64,000 nt of DNA from Hyphomicrobiales bacterium (GCA_900466945.1 UBNV01000008.1:124001-188000); one strand, 5' to 3'; shown: positions 41,939 to 50,605, numbered from the stretch's first letter. Program-made: numbers and translations. The notes: generated by a model from the sequence alone, not told the origin.

Positions 41939-43288
41939 ATGCAAAACTCCCTCCTGGCCAAATACTCTGGTGCTGTCCCACGCTATACGAGCTATCCGAC
42001 GGCCCCACATTTTCACGAGGGCGTCGACTGCGGCAAATATGCGCAGTGGCTGCAGGCGATCACGGCCAAAGAGCGGATCTCGCTCTACCTTCACATTCCC
42101 TATTGTGATCGGTTGTGTTGGTTCTGCGCCTGCCACACCAAGCACACTCTGAAATACGAGCCGATAGCGATCTATCTGGAATCATTGAAGAAGGAGATCG
42201 CTGCCGTTGGCGCGTTGGTCAGCCGCGATGCTACCGTGACGGCCGTGCATTTCGGCGGCGGATCTCCTACGATGCTGCGTCATGACGACATGATCGACTT
42301 GATGGCGACGCTGCGGGCGGCCTTCCGTTTCGCCGACGACGTCGAAATCAGCGTCGAGATGGATCCCAATGATCTCGACGAGGCACGCTATGATGCGCTC
42401 GCCGCCATCGGCATGACCCGCGCTAGCCTCGGCGTTCAGGACTTCCACCCAGAGGTGCAGAAGGCAATCAATCGGATCCAGACGTTCGAACAGACGAAAT
42501 CGGTGGTCGAGGCCGTCCGGGCCCGCGGCGTGCGTTCGGTCAATTGCGACATTCTCTATGGTCTGCCGCACCAGACGGAGGCGACCGTGGCGGAGACGGT
42601 CAAGGACATCCTGTCGCTGGCCCCGGATCGCATCGCGCTCTTCGGTTACGCCCATGTGCCGTGGATGAAGAAGCACCAGACGATGATCAGGGAAGACGTG
42701 CTGCCCGGCCTTGAGGAACGCTTCAGTCAGATGAGCCTTGCCGCTGCCATGCTGGTCGAGGCGGGTTACGAACCTGTCGGCATCGACCACTTCGCGCTCC
42801 CGACCGACAGCATGGCGATCGCGGCCAGAGAAGGGCGCCTGCGTCGGAATTTCCAAGGGTATACGGACGACGCGGCGGAAGCCCTGATCGGCCTCGGCGC
42901 ATCCTCGATCGGACAATTGCCGCAGGGCTATGTGCAGAACATGCCCGCGACCGGCGAATATCAGCGCATGGCGGATGCCGGTGGTCTCGCTGCGGTCCGT
43001 GGTGTCGAGGTGAGCCAGGACGACAAACTGCGCCGCCGCGTGATCGAGGAGATCATGTGCCGCTTCGCTGTCTCCTTCCCGGACCTCAGGTCCGAATTCG
43101 GCAATGCAGTCGATGCCATCGTTGAGGAAGCGCGAGCGTTTGCCCAGTCCAATCAGGATCGGATCTGCCTGATCGAAGACGACCGCTTCGTCATCACCGA
43201 GGGCGGTCGGCCCTTCGCACGCACCATTGCCGCCGTTTTCGACAGCTATCTATCGACCGGCAAGGGGCGCCATTCGATTGCTGTTTAG
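41939..43288 (+). CDS. hemN: oxygen-independent coproporphyrinogen III dehydrogenase
   Basis: A 449-residue radical-SAM enzyme that makes protoporphyrinogen for haem when O2 is low. The [4Fe-4S] ligands are Cys56-x3-Cys60-x2-Cys63 in HIPYCDRLCWFC, followed by GGGSPT and the HemN signature SLGVQDF and NCDILYGLPHQ. The ATG at 41939 yields the usual MQNSLLAKYS N-terminus; 18 upstream codons are open but not needed. An FNR box upstream fits its need under microaerobic conditions, matching haem demand of the cbb3 oxidase encoded 9 kb away. Confidence 0.96.
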   Translation: MQNSLLAKYSGAVPRYTSYPTAPHFHEGVDCGKYAQWLQAITAKERISLYLHIPYCDRLCWFCACHTKHTLKYEPIAIYLESLKKEIAAVGALVSRDATVTAVHFGGGSPTMLRHDDMIDLMATLRAAFRFADDVEISVEMDPNDLDEARYDALAAIGMTRASLGVQDFHPEVQKAINRIQTFEQTKSVVEAVRARGVRSVNCDILYGLPHQTEATVAETVKDILSLAPDRIALFGYAHVPWMKKHQTMIREDVLPGLEERFSQMSLAAAMLVEAGYEPVGIDHFALPTDSMAIAAREGRLRRNFQGYTDDAAEALIGLGASSIGQLPQGYVQNMPATGEYQRMADAGGLAAVRGVEVSQDDKLRRRVIEEIMCRFAVSFPDLRSEFGNAVDAIVEEARAFAQSNQDRICLIEDDRFVITEGGRPFARTIAAVFDSYLSTGKGRHSIAV

Positions 43289-43331
43289 GCAACACTACGA
43301 CTGCAAATTACGCGGTCATACAAAACCACCA

Positions 43332-43360
43332 TTGGCATTTCACGCTGCTTTCCTTATGTG
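43332..43360 (+). promoter_or_regulatory. probable promoter of the acpXL cluster
   Basis: TTGGCA (43332-43337) and TATGTG (43355-43360) are separated by 17 bp, 33 bases upstream of the acpXL GTG start codon. Confidence 0.45.
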
Positions 43361-43393
43361 GAACCCAGAATTTGAGACATATGAGGTACTGGC

Positions 43394-43672
43394 GTGACCG
43401 CTACATTCGACAAAGTTGCCGACATCATCGCAGAGACCAGCGAAATCGATCGCGAGACGATTACGCCGGAAAGCCACACGATCGATGACCTCGGCATCGA
43501 CAGCCTCGACTTCCTCGACATCGTTTTTGCGATCGACAAGGAATTCGGCATCAAGATCCCGCTCGAGCAGTGGACCCAGGAAGTCAACGAAGGCAAGGTT
43601 TCGACCGAGGAATACTTCGTCCTGAAGAACCTCTGCGCCAAGATCGACGAACTTCGCGCCGCCAAGGGCTGA
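43394..43672 (+). CDS. acpXL: acyl carrier protein AcpXL
   Basis: A 92-residue acyl carrier protein that carries the growing 27-hydroxyoctacosanoyl chain for lipid A in rhizobia. The phosphopantetheine site is Ser37 in [10 protein letters not shown]. It is longer than fatty-acid ACP (78 residues) and has the AcpXL insertion ([10 protein letters not shown]). The start is GTG at 43394, supported by an AGG seven bases upstream. It heads the cluster acpXL-fabZXL-fabF2XL-fabF1XL-adhXL-lpxXL. AcpXL loss in rhizobia alters lipid A acylation; here it confirms Rhizobiales affiliation. Confidence 0.95.
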
Positions 43673-43699
43673 GCCGTCTCCAAAGGAGCGGACATCGTC

Positions 43700-44173
43700 A
43701 TGCTGCTTGAATATTTCCAGATGATTGACAAGGTCGAGAGCGTGGATCTCGGCCTTGGTCGTTTGAAGGCCACCTCTGTCGTGCCGATGGAAAGCCCCGT
43801 TTTCGAAGGGCATTTTCCCGGCATGCCGCTGGTGCCAGGCGTGCTCTTGATCGAGACCATGGCGCAGGCCTCCGGCATGCTGCTGCTCGCGGTCAAGGAT
43901 TTCGAAGCTATGCCCTTCCTGATGTCGGTCGACGGCGCCAAGATGCGTACCTTCGTCGAACCGGGCGCCGTGCTCGACATCGAGGCTGTGCTCGAACATG
44001 ACGGCTCCGGCTTTGCCGTCACCAAGGCGAAGATCACCAGTGGTGGCAAGAAGGTCTGCGACGCACAGTTGAAGCTGCGCACCATGCCCTTCTCCGAGGT
44101 TCCGCTTGCTCCGATCGTGCGCAAACGCGCCGAGGAAGTCGGCCTGATCGCCGCCATGGCGGCTCAGGCTTAA
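43700..44173 (+). CDS. fabZXL: 3-hydroxyacyl-ACP dehydratase FabZXL
   Basis: A 157-residue hotdog-fold dehydratase for the very-long-chain acyl pathway. The catalytic His38 is in EGHFPGMPLVPGVLL, and Glu52 follows in IETMAQASG, the FabZ dyad. The rest keeps the single hotdog domain. It follows acpXL after 27 bases. Substrate specificity for the AcpXL-bound chain comes from context rather than from residues. Confidence 0.94.
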   Translation: MLLEYFQMIDKVESVDLGLGRLKATSVVPMESPVFEGHFPGMPLVPGVLLIETMAQASGMLLLAVKDFEAMPFLMSVDGAKMRTFVEPGAVLDIEAVLEHDGSGFAVTKAKITSGGKKVCDAQLKLRTMPFSEVPLAPIVRKRAEEVGLIAAMAAQA

Positions 44174-44275
44174 GGTGCATTCGGCCGCAAGCGGTCAATC
44201 TGCTATTGACCTTGGGGCCTTATTCGGGAAAACCCGCATTTTACGTCGGCCAGCCTGCCGGCGAGAGGATTGCAT

Positions 44276-45481
44276 ATGGTCAAACAACCGAATGATGTGG
44301 TGATCACCGGCGTCGGGATCGTCACCTGCCACGGCACCGGCAAGGAAGCGCATCTCGCGCTGCTGTCTGCCAAGACAGCTCCGGAGCCGGTCCTCGAGAG
44401 CGAAAAGTTCGCGCCTTACGTCGTCCACAAGCTGCCCGAGATCGACTGGTCGCAGCAGATTGCCAAGCGCGGTGATCAGCGCCAGATGGAAAACTGGCAG
44501 CGTCTCGGCGTCTTTGCCGCCGGCCTCGCGCTCGACGATGCCGGCATGAAGGACGATGCGGACGCCTGCGGCACCATGGACCTGATCGTGGCGGCCGGTG
44601 GTGGCGAGCGTGACATCGCCGTCGACAGCCTGATCGTCGACGAGGCGCTGAAGCGCAACGACCGCGAAAAATTCCTGATCGAGAAGCTGAAGACTGAGCT
44701 TCGACCGACGCTGTTTCTCGCGCAGCTTTCCAACCTGCTCGCCGGCAATATCTCGATCGTTCACAAGGTCACCGGTTCCTCGCGTACCTTCATGGGCGAA
44801 GAGGCCGCCGGTATCTCGGCGATCGCCACGGCTTTCGCCCGGATCAAGGCCGGCCAGTCGACGCACACGCTTGTCGGCGGCGCTTTCGTATCCGAACGCC
44901 CTGACATCCTGTTGCTCGTCGAGGGCATCCGCGCCCATCAGACCGGCCCATGGCAGCCGCTCTGGTCGCGTGACGGTTCGTCCGGCGGCGGCATGATCCT
45001 CGGCACGGTTGGCGCTTTCCTCGTGCTCGAATCCCGCGAACATGCCGAAGCCCGTGGCGCGCATATCTATGCCGTGCTTGACGCTGTCGAAGGCGATCGC
45101 GGCAATCGCGACGATGGCAAACTCGAAACGCGTCTCGGCCAGATGGTGCCGGAAGCCGCTTCTCTGTCTCCTGCCGATACGGTCGTCTTCTCCGGCGCCT
45201 CCGGTTTTGCCGAGCTGACGCAACGTGAGAAGGCTCACCTAACGGAACGTTTCGCCGGCATGCCGGTGCGCGGATATGCCGGTTCGATCGGTCATTCGGT
45301 CGAAGCGCAGTTCCCGGCGGGCCTGGCGCTTGCAGCGCTTGCCATCGACGCCGGTGCAACGGTGCCCGCCTTCGATCCGGCCAGCGAAGCCGCCCATGCC
45401 GGGCCGGCCAAACATGCCATCATCTCCACCGTCGGCTATGTGCGGGGCGAAGGCCTTGCCGTGCTCTCGGCGAATGCGTGA
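44276..45481 (+). CDS. fabF2XL: FabF2XL, ketosynthase-like protein without catalytic Cys
   Basis: A 401-residue thiolase-fold protein in the position of fabF2XL. It begins with VVITGVGIVTCHGTG and ends with the GSIGHSVEAQFPAG motif, so one of the two catalytic His is kept. Counting back from the VGGA strand, the catalytic Cys of FabF (TAC-S/T-SG) aligns with Glu176 in MGEEAAG, and the NAHGT His is replaced by GAS. It therefore cannot act as a normal condensing enzyme; it resembles chain-length-factor or KS-Q subunits. The next gene, fabF1XL, is fully catalytic, and a heterodimer is likely. The ATG at 44276 has GAGAGG eight bases upstream. Confidence 0.9.
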   Translation: MVKQPNDVVITGVGIVTCHGTGKEAHLALLSAKTAPEPVLESEKFAPYVVHKLPEIDWSQQIAKRGDQRQMENWQRLGVFAAGLALDDAGMKDDADACGTMDLIVAAGGGERDIAVDSLIVDEALKRNDREKFLIEKLKTELRPTLFLAQLSNLLAGNISIVHKVTGSSRTFMGEEAAGISAIATAFARIKAGQSTHTLVGGAFVSERPDILLLVEGIRAHQTGPWQPLWSRDGSSGGGMILGTVGAFLVLESREHAEARGAHIYAVLDAVEGDRGNRDDGKLETRLGQMVPEAASLSPADTVVFSGASGFAELTQREKAHLTERFAGMPVRGYAGSIGHSVEAQFPAGLALAALAIDAGATVPAFDPASEAAHAGPAKHAIISTVGYVRGEGLAVLSANA

Positions 45482-45494
45482 GGAGGATAGATCC

Positions 45495-46784
45495 ATGACC
45501 GATAGCCGCTTCAAGGATCATCTCGGCCGCCCGATCATTGCCGTAACTGGCATGGGTGTGATCACCTCGCTCGGCCAGGGCCTCTCCGACAACTGGGCAA
45601 AGCTCACAGCGGGCCAGTCCGGCATCCACTACATCAAGCGTTTCGACACCGAGGGCATGTCGACCCGTATCGGTGGCACGGTGGATTTCATTGCCGTGCC
45701 CGCCAACAATGCCGTCGAACGCTCCTATGCGCTGGCCCGCGAGACGACCATTGAGGCGCTTGCTCAGGCTGGCATCAATGGCGACTTCAACGGCCCGCTC
45801 TTCCTGGCAGCCCCACCGGTCGAGCCGGAATGGCATGACCGCTTTGCGCTCGCCGAGCGCGCACCGGCCTCGACTAAGCCGGGCGATGCCTATGACCGCT
45901 TCCTTGCCGCCATGCGCGAAAAGCCGGATCCCGTCTTCCTCGAAGCCGTGCAGTTCGGGTCGATCTCGGAGCGTCTGTCGGACAAGTTCGGCACGCGCGG
46001 CCTGCCGGTTACGCTGTCGACAGCCTGTGCCTCGGGCGCGACCGCGATCCAGCTCGGCGTCGAGGCGATCCGCCAGGGCCGCACCGAGCGGGCGCTCACG
46101 ATTGCGACCGACGGTTCGATCAGCCCGGAAGCCGTAATCCGCTTCTCACTCTTGTCTGCGCTATCTACGCAGAACGATCCGCCGGAAAAGGCATCGAAGC
46201 CCTTCAGCAAGGAACGCGATGGTTTCGTCATCGCCGAAGGGGCGGCAACCCTGGTGCTGGAATCGCTCGAAGCTGCAGTTGCCCGTGGCGCCAAGGTGCT
46301 CGGCATCATCAAGGGCTGCGGCGAAAAGGCCGATCATTTTCACCGTACGCGCTCCTCGCCGGATGGCGGTCCCGCGATCGCAACCATCAAGGCAGCGCTG
46401 TCCGATGCCGGTTTGTCGGAAGAGGCCATCGGCTACATCAATGCCCACGGCACATCGACGCCCGAGAACGACAAGATGGAGTATGGCGCCATGCTGTCCG
46501 TCTTTGGCGACCGCCTGAAGGACGCCATTCCGGCCTCGTCGAACAAGTCGATGATCGGCCACACGCTGACGGCCGCCGGTGCTGTCGAGGCCGTCTTCTC
46601 GATCCAGACCATGCTGACCGGCACGCTGCCGCCGACTATCAACCACACCAACCCCGATCCCTCGATCGTGCTTGATGTGGTGCCGAATGTGAAGCGGGAG
46701 GCCCCGGTCTCAGCGGTCCTCTCCAACTCTTTCGGCTTCGGCGGCCAGAACGCCAGCCTTGTCATGACGCGGGAACCGGTCTAA
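45495..46784 (+). CDS. fabF1XL: beta-ketoacyl-ACP synthase FabF1XL
   Basis: A 429-residue catalytic ketosynthase that elongates the AcpXL-bound chain. The catalytic triad is complete: Cys178 in TLSTACASGA, His318 in NAHGTSTPEND and His356 in SMIGHTLTAAG. The ATG at 45495 has AGGAGGATAGATCC just upstream. It follows fabF2XL after 13 bases and probably pairs with it. The ends of the protein match the thiolase fold (GSGFGGQNAS-like closing). Length is slightly more than E. coli FabF (413). Confidence 0.95.
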   Translation: MTDSRFKDHLGRPIIAVTGMGVITSLGQGLSDNWAKLTAGQSGIHYIKRFDTEGMSTRIGGTVDFIAVPANNAVERSYALARETTIEALAQAGINGDFNGPLFLAAPPVEPEWHDRFALAERAPASTKPGDAYDRFLAAMREKPDPVFLEAVQFGSISERLSDKFGTRGLPVTLSTACASGATAIQLGVEAIRQGRTERALTIATDGSISPEAVIRFSLLSALSTQNDPPEKASKPFSKERDGFVIAEGAATLVLESLEAAVARGAKVLGIIKGCGEKADHFHRTRSSPDGGPAIATIKAALSDAGLSEEAIGYINAHGTSTPENDKMEYGAMLSVFGDRLKDAIPASSNKSMIGHTLTAAGAVEAVFSIQTMLTGTLPPTINHTNPDPSIVLDVVPNVKREAPVSAVLSNSFGFGGQNASLVMTREPV

Positions 46785-46810
46785 GGCCTGCGCCATCAAT
46801 TCGGGACGTC

Positions 46811-46833
46811 ATCCTCGGCTTCAGGCCGAGGAT
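46811..46833. repeat. palindromic intergenic repeat
   Basis: ATCCTCGGC and GCCGAGGAT flank TTCAG in the 162-bp gap between fabF1XL and adhXL. GTCATCCTCGG...GAGGATCCA is the form of dispersed palindromic repeats common in rhizobial genomes (RIME-like); identity with such a family needs genome comparison. It could also shape transcript stability or attenuation inside the operon. Confidence 0.55.
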
Positions 46834-46946
46834 CCACGAACCTCGCAAGAACAACGAAGGTCGGCAGATGCACGGGACATGCCCGAGCAGACGATGGGAG
46901 CGTGACGACGCCTCATCCGCCCCATAGGCCCTGAAGGAAACATGTC

Positions 46947-47975
46947 ATGCGCGCATTGCAACTCGTCGAAGACCGCAAGCTCGAGATCGTCGATCTGCCG
47001 GAGCCGGATGCTCCAGGCCCCGGCGAAGTCACGCTGCGCGTCAAGGCCGTCGCGCTCAACCATATCGACGTCTGGGGCTGGCGCGGCATGGCATTCGCCA
47101 AGCGCAAGATGCCGCTCGTGATTGGTGCGGAAGCCTCCGGTGTCGTCGAGGCGATCGGTCCCGGCGTCGGCAATATCCTGCCGGGCCAGCTTGCTGCCGT
47201 TTACGGCGCGCGCACATGCGGTCTCTGCAAGCCCTGCCGCGAAGGCCGCGACAATCTTTGCGAAAACGTCTCCGGCGTTCATGGCTTCCATCTTGATGGT
47301 TTCGCCCAGGAGAAGATTAATCTTCCGGCCCGCCTGCTGGTGCCTGCTCCTCCAGGCGTGGACGCCATCGGTGCAGCCCTTGCGCCTGTCACCTTCGGCA
47401 CCGTCGAGCATATGCTCTTCGACAATGCCAAGCTTCAGCCGGGTGAGACCATCCTCATCCATGCCGGCGGTTCTGGCATTGGCACGGCGGCGATCCAGCT
47501 TGCCAAGAAGATCGGCTGCACAGTCATCACCACCGTGGGTTCCGACGACAAGATCGAGCCGGCCAAGGCGCTGGGCGCCGATCACGTCATCAACTACCGC
47601 ACCGATCGCTTCGAAGGCGTGGTGCGGAAGCTCACGAAAAAGAAGGGCGTCGACGTCGTCTTCGAACATGTCGGCAAGGATACCTTTGCGGCCTCGATGT
47701 TCTGCCTGAAGCGCGGCGGCCGGCTGGTTACCTGCGGGTCGACTTCAGGCGTGTCGACCGAGGTAAACCTGATGATGCTCTTCCAGCAGCAGCTCAGGCT
47801 CATCGGCTCCTTCGGCTGCCGCATGGAAAACATGGCGGACGCCATGCAGAAGATGGCGCGCGGCCTCGTGCATCCCGTCATCGACACGCAGGTCTCGTTC
47901 GACGATATCGACAAAGCTCTTGCCCGCATGGAAGGTCGCCAGGTGTTCGGCAAGATCATCTTGAAGATGGATTGA
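46947..47975 (+). CDS. alcohol dehydrogenase-like protein AdhXL
   Basis: A 342-residue medium-chain dehydrogenase/reductase. The structural zinc lobe is intact as Cys-x2-Cys-x2-Cys-x7-Cys in RTCGLCKPCREGRDNLC. The position of the catalytic-zinc Cys (LNHIDVWG) has no Cys, which is more like quinone oxidoreductases. A Rossmann GGSGIGTAAIQLAKK is present. In the VLCFA cluster this gene (adh2XL-like) is thought to serve as the reductase or oxidation step for the 27-hydroxyacyl chain; the exact reaction is not established. ATG at 46947 has AAGGAAA nearby. Confidence 0.88.
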   Translation: MRALQLVEDRKLEIVDLPEPDAPGPGEVTLRVKAVALNHIDVWGWRGMAFAKRKMPLVIGAEASGVVEAIGPGVGNILPGQLAAVYGARTCGLCKPCREGRDNLCENVSGVHGFHLDGFAQEKINLPARLLVPAPPGVDAIGAALAPVTFGTVEHMLFDNAKLQPGETILIHAGGSGIGTAAIQLAKKIGCTVITTVGSDDKIEPAKALGADHVINYRTDRFEGVVRKLTKKKGVDVVFEHVGKDTFAASMFCLKRGGRLVTCGSTSGVSTEVNLMMLFQQQLRLIGSFGCRMENMADAMQKMARGLVHPVIDTQVSFDDIDKALARMEGRQVFGKIILKMD

Positions 47976-47979
47976 TCGC

Positions 47980-48909
47980 GTGCGGATGGTCGTCACCCGC
48001 ATCGTTCTGGCGCTGCGCAAATTCTATCACTGGTCCGTGGCTCAGATCGCCTTCGGTTTCCTGACGGCGCTGAAGATCTTTCCAGCGGATGCCGCGATCA
48101 ACTTTGCCGACCGGCTGATGCGCTGGCTCGGTCCGAAGACAAGCCGGCACAGGCTGATGCAGGTCAATCTGCGCAATGCCTTTCCTGAAAAATCGGAAGA
48201 GGAGCGAGAGACCATTGCGCTGGCGAGTTGGGGCCATATGGGCCGACTCGCGGCCGAATACGTCTTCCTCGACAAGCTGTTCGACTTCAACCCAGAAAAG
48301 CCTGATGAGGGCAGGGTTGAGGTATCGGGTGTCGAGCAGTTTCTAGACCTGCGGGACAACCCGCGTCCCTTCATCGTCTTTACCGGCCACACCGCGAACT
48401 TCGAACTGCTGCCGGTCGCCGGTGCTGCCTTCGGGCTCTTCGTCACGGTGCTGTTCCGCCCGCCGAACAATCCCTATATCGCCGAGAAGGTCTTCGAATT
48501 CCGTCGCAAGCGCATGGGCAACCTCGTGCCGTCGCATGCCGGGTCGTCCTTTGCGCTTGCCCGGCAGCTGGAGCAGGGCGGCGGTGTTGGCGTGCTGGTC
48601 GACCAGAAGTTCAAGAAGGGACTGGAGACGCAGTTCTTCAACAATCCCGTGAGGACCAACCCGCTGCTTGCCAAGCTCGCCCGACAATTCGATTGCGAGG
48701 TTTATCCGGCCCGCTGCATCCGTCTTCCTGGAAACCGTTTCCGGCTGGAGATTGAAAAGCAGGTCACGCTGCCGCGCAACGACAAGGGGCAGATCGACGT
48801 CAATGCGACGGCGCAGATGCTGAACGACAAGGTCGAGGCCTGGGTGCGGGAATATCCCGAACAGTGGCTCTGGTACCATGACCGCTGGGACATCAAGCGG
48901 ACGATCTGA
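47980..48909 (+). CDS. lpxXL: very-long-chain acyltransferase LpxXL
   Basis: A 309-residue inner-membrane acyltransferase of the LpxL/HtrB family that transfers the 27-hydroxyoctacosanoate from AcpXL to lipid A. The N-terminal stretch is an amphipathic/hydrophobic helix. The catalytic H-x4-E motif is His in GHTANFELL (about residue 128), and GGGVGVLVDQKFKKG is the region that contacts substrate in the family. The first start is GTG at 47980 with ATG at 47986 as alternative; GATGGA lies upstream. It is the last gene of the VLCFA cluster. Confidence 0.93.
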   Translation: MRMVVTRIVLALRKFYHWSVAQIAFGFLTALKIFPADAAINFADRLMRWLGPKTSRHRLMQVNLRNAFPEKSEEERETIALASWGHMGRLAAEYVFLDKLFDFNPEKPDEGRVEVSGVEQFLDLRDNPRPFIVFTGHTANFELLPVAGAAFGLFVTVLFRPPNNPYIAEKVFEFRRKRMGNLVPSHAGSSFALARQLEQGGGVGVLVDQKFKKGLETQFFNNPVRTNPLLAKLARQFDCEVYPARCIRLPGNRFRLEIEKQVTLPRNDKGQIDVNATAQMLNDKVEAWVREYPEQWLWYHDRWDIKRTI

Positions 48910-49132
48910 TTCGCACAATCCTGGTTCTCAGATTCCGTGTTCTCGGCCACGCCTTGCCTGCTTCATCCCTATTTTTCATCCTTCACTTCATCCAGAAGGC
49001 CGGATATTTTTTGGGCTAAGTCGCAGCCCGACACCCGTAGCAATTGAAGGTGACGCAACCTCATGTTACGGACGCCCAATTGAGTGTGACGTGATCGGAT
49101 CTTGTGTCACACCGCAGGGGTTGAGGTTGCTG

Positions 49133-49864
49133 ATGTCTTTTGGCGAATTCCGTGATTCGAATCTGCGCGCGATGTTCGAAGCGGTTTCGTTGAAGAATGT
49201 TCAGTTGCATCAGGCCATTCGCAGTGGAAACGATCAACTCGTCCGGGTTCTCGACCGCGAAATCGATCCCCTCATCTCGGCGTTGATCAGCTATCGCGCT
49301 TCCGATCTCGACGACATCTACCTACAGATGCGGCTTCTCACCAAGTTCCTGCGCGAAGACGCCGACGACCGCTCCTGCGTGCTGCGGCATGCAGCCATGC
49401 TGTCACTGCTGGTCGAGCGTTATTTCGGGCCGAAGCGGATCCAGGAAACCCAAGTGCCGGCGCGCGGCGAGCATCACCAGCATCTCGGTGGTGACGACGA
49501 GCAGTTGAACGAGGCGATCCTCAACAATCTGCCGGAGCGCGTTGCAGTCGTCACCAGTGATTACCGCTACCTCTTCGCCAATACAGCAATGGCCGGCATG
49601 CTCGGCAAGCGGCAGATCGAACTGATCGGACGGAGCGTTTTTGATCTCGGGCTTGGCGATGGCAGCGACGAGAGCCTGCGTGACGCTCTGGTTTCGGCGT
49701 ATGCCGGTCGGTCTGGTTCCTTCGTAACGAAATTGTCGGTTCAGATGGAAATTTGCACCGTGCCGGGCCGGTTCAGTCCCTTGCGTGCCGCTGACGGCAG
49801 CATCAGCGGTGCCATCCTGACGCTCGGTGAACCGGAAACCGTCTTCGGGGATGTCGCCGCCTGA
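49133..49864 (+). CDS. PAS-domain protein without output domain
   Basis: A 243-residue cytoplasmic protein. Residues 1-105 form a helical region with no recognised domain. Residues about 122-235 form a PAS fold: LNNLPERVAVVTSDYRYLFANTAM, GRSVFDLG, and a C-terminal SISGAILTLGE strand. No kinase, GGDEF or HTH follows. The ATG at 49133 has GAGG six bases upstream; GTG at 49091 would add 14 residues. It lies between lpxXL and the convergent hemerythrin gene, close to the cbb3 operons, so an oxygen or redox role is conceivable, but no cofactor ligand is evident. Confidence 0.8.
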   Translation: MSFGEFRDSNLRAMFEAVSLKNVQLHQAIRSGNDQLVRVLDREIDPLISALISYRASDLDDIYLQMRLLTKFLREDADDRSCVLRHAAMLSLLVERYFGPKRIQETQVPARGEHHQHLGGDDEQLNEAILNNLPERVAVVTSDYRYLFANTAMAGMLGKRQIELIGRSVFDLGLGDGSDESLRDALVSAYAGRSGSFVTKLSVQMEICTVPGRFSPLRAADGSISGAILTLGEPETVFGDVAA

Positions 49865-49934
49865 GGCGGAAGATCTGTCGCGTGACGGCGGCGCTGCGCG
49901 GGCTGTGAAGGCTGTCCGGCCCGCCTGCAGTTTC

Positions 49935-50435
49935 TCAGTGGTCCGTGAACCCCTGAAGCAGATGCTCTCTTTCAAAAGCGATGTGGCGCCGCATGCCTTC
50001 GAAGAAGCCACGCAACATGTAGCCGACGGCCTCCATGTTGACGTTTTCGCCGGAGCCGAGCTTCAGAAGCGCATCGGTCAGCTCTTCGGCAAAACACTCG
50101 TCCTCGCAATGCTCGAATTTCAGCCGCTCGATCGTCGGCCCGAGGGTCTCGGTCGCGTCGGGCTTGGCCTGGAGCATGGGGAAGAGGACGGTTTCCTCGT
50201 AGTGATGAATGCCCTTTATGAGGGGCCCCAGGGCCTTGGCCGCGTAGATGCATTTCTGGCGGTTGATGCTTGCCGGCAATGAGTCGGCGATCTCCTCCAG
50301 TTCCCGGCACAGGGCCAGTTGCTCACCATGGGCGCGGTTGAGCCAGGTCAGGTCGCGCTCGCCCTTGTCCAGCAGGAGGTTGCCCGTTTGGGTGGCACCG
50401 CTGTCGCCATGGCTGTCTTGAATGTTCGTCAGCAT
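49935..50435 (-). CDS. hemerythrin-domain protein
   Basis: A 166-residue HHE hemerythrin-like protein. Iron-ligand segments are visible in order: LNRAHGEQLAL, IKGIHHYEETVLFPML, RLKFEHCEDECFAEE and RRHIAFEREHLL, which supply His and Glu for a non-haem diiron site. Such proteins bind O2 or NO or help repair iron clusters. ATG at 50435 has GGAGAG seven bases upstream; a 20-residue longer reading is unnecessary. It is divergent from fixN and convergent with the PAS gene. Its own -10-like TAAAAT overlaps the region of the FNR box, so regulation by FnrN is possible. Confidence 0.88.
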   Translation of the reverse strand: MLTNIQDSHGDSGATQTGNLLLDKGERDLTWLNRAHGEQLALCRELEEIADSLPASINRQKCIYAAKALGPLIKGIHHYEETVLFPMLQAKPDATETLGPTIERLKFEHCEDECFAEELTDALLKLGSGENVNMEAVGYMLRGFFEGMRRHIAFEREHLLQGFTDH

Positions 50436-50591
50436 GTCCGTTCTCTCCAACGGGGTCTCCGCCGCATGGCACCCCAGCACTCCCAGACACGGCATGAGGG
50501 CACTTGCGCCCTGCGGTCTTGAGCCCTGGCGCTCGGCAGTTCGCGAACCCGATTGCTGTCCCGAACCTCGCGAATTTTAGCGGCGGTCGCA

Positions 50592-50605
50592 TTGACTTGG
50601 ATCAA
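50592..50605 (+). promoter_or_regulatory. FNR/FixK box TTGAC-N4-ATCAA upstream of fixN
   Basis: TTGACTTGGATCAA matches TTGAT-N4-ATCAA in nine of ten positions, about 108 bases upstream of the fixN start codon. No good -10 lies 32 bp downstream (CGAATGG is the best). Confidence 0.85.

Noticed and set aside
49011..49030. GGGCT...AGCCC hairpin downstream of lpxXL as a terminator
   Set aside because: The T-run is on the wrong side for plus-strand termination, so it was not called.
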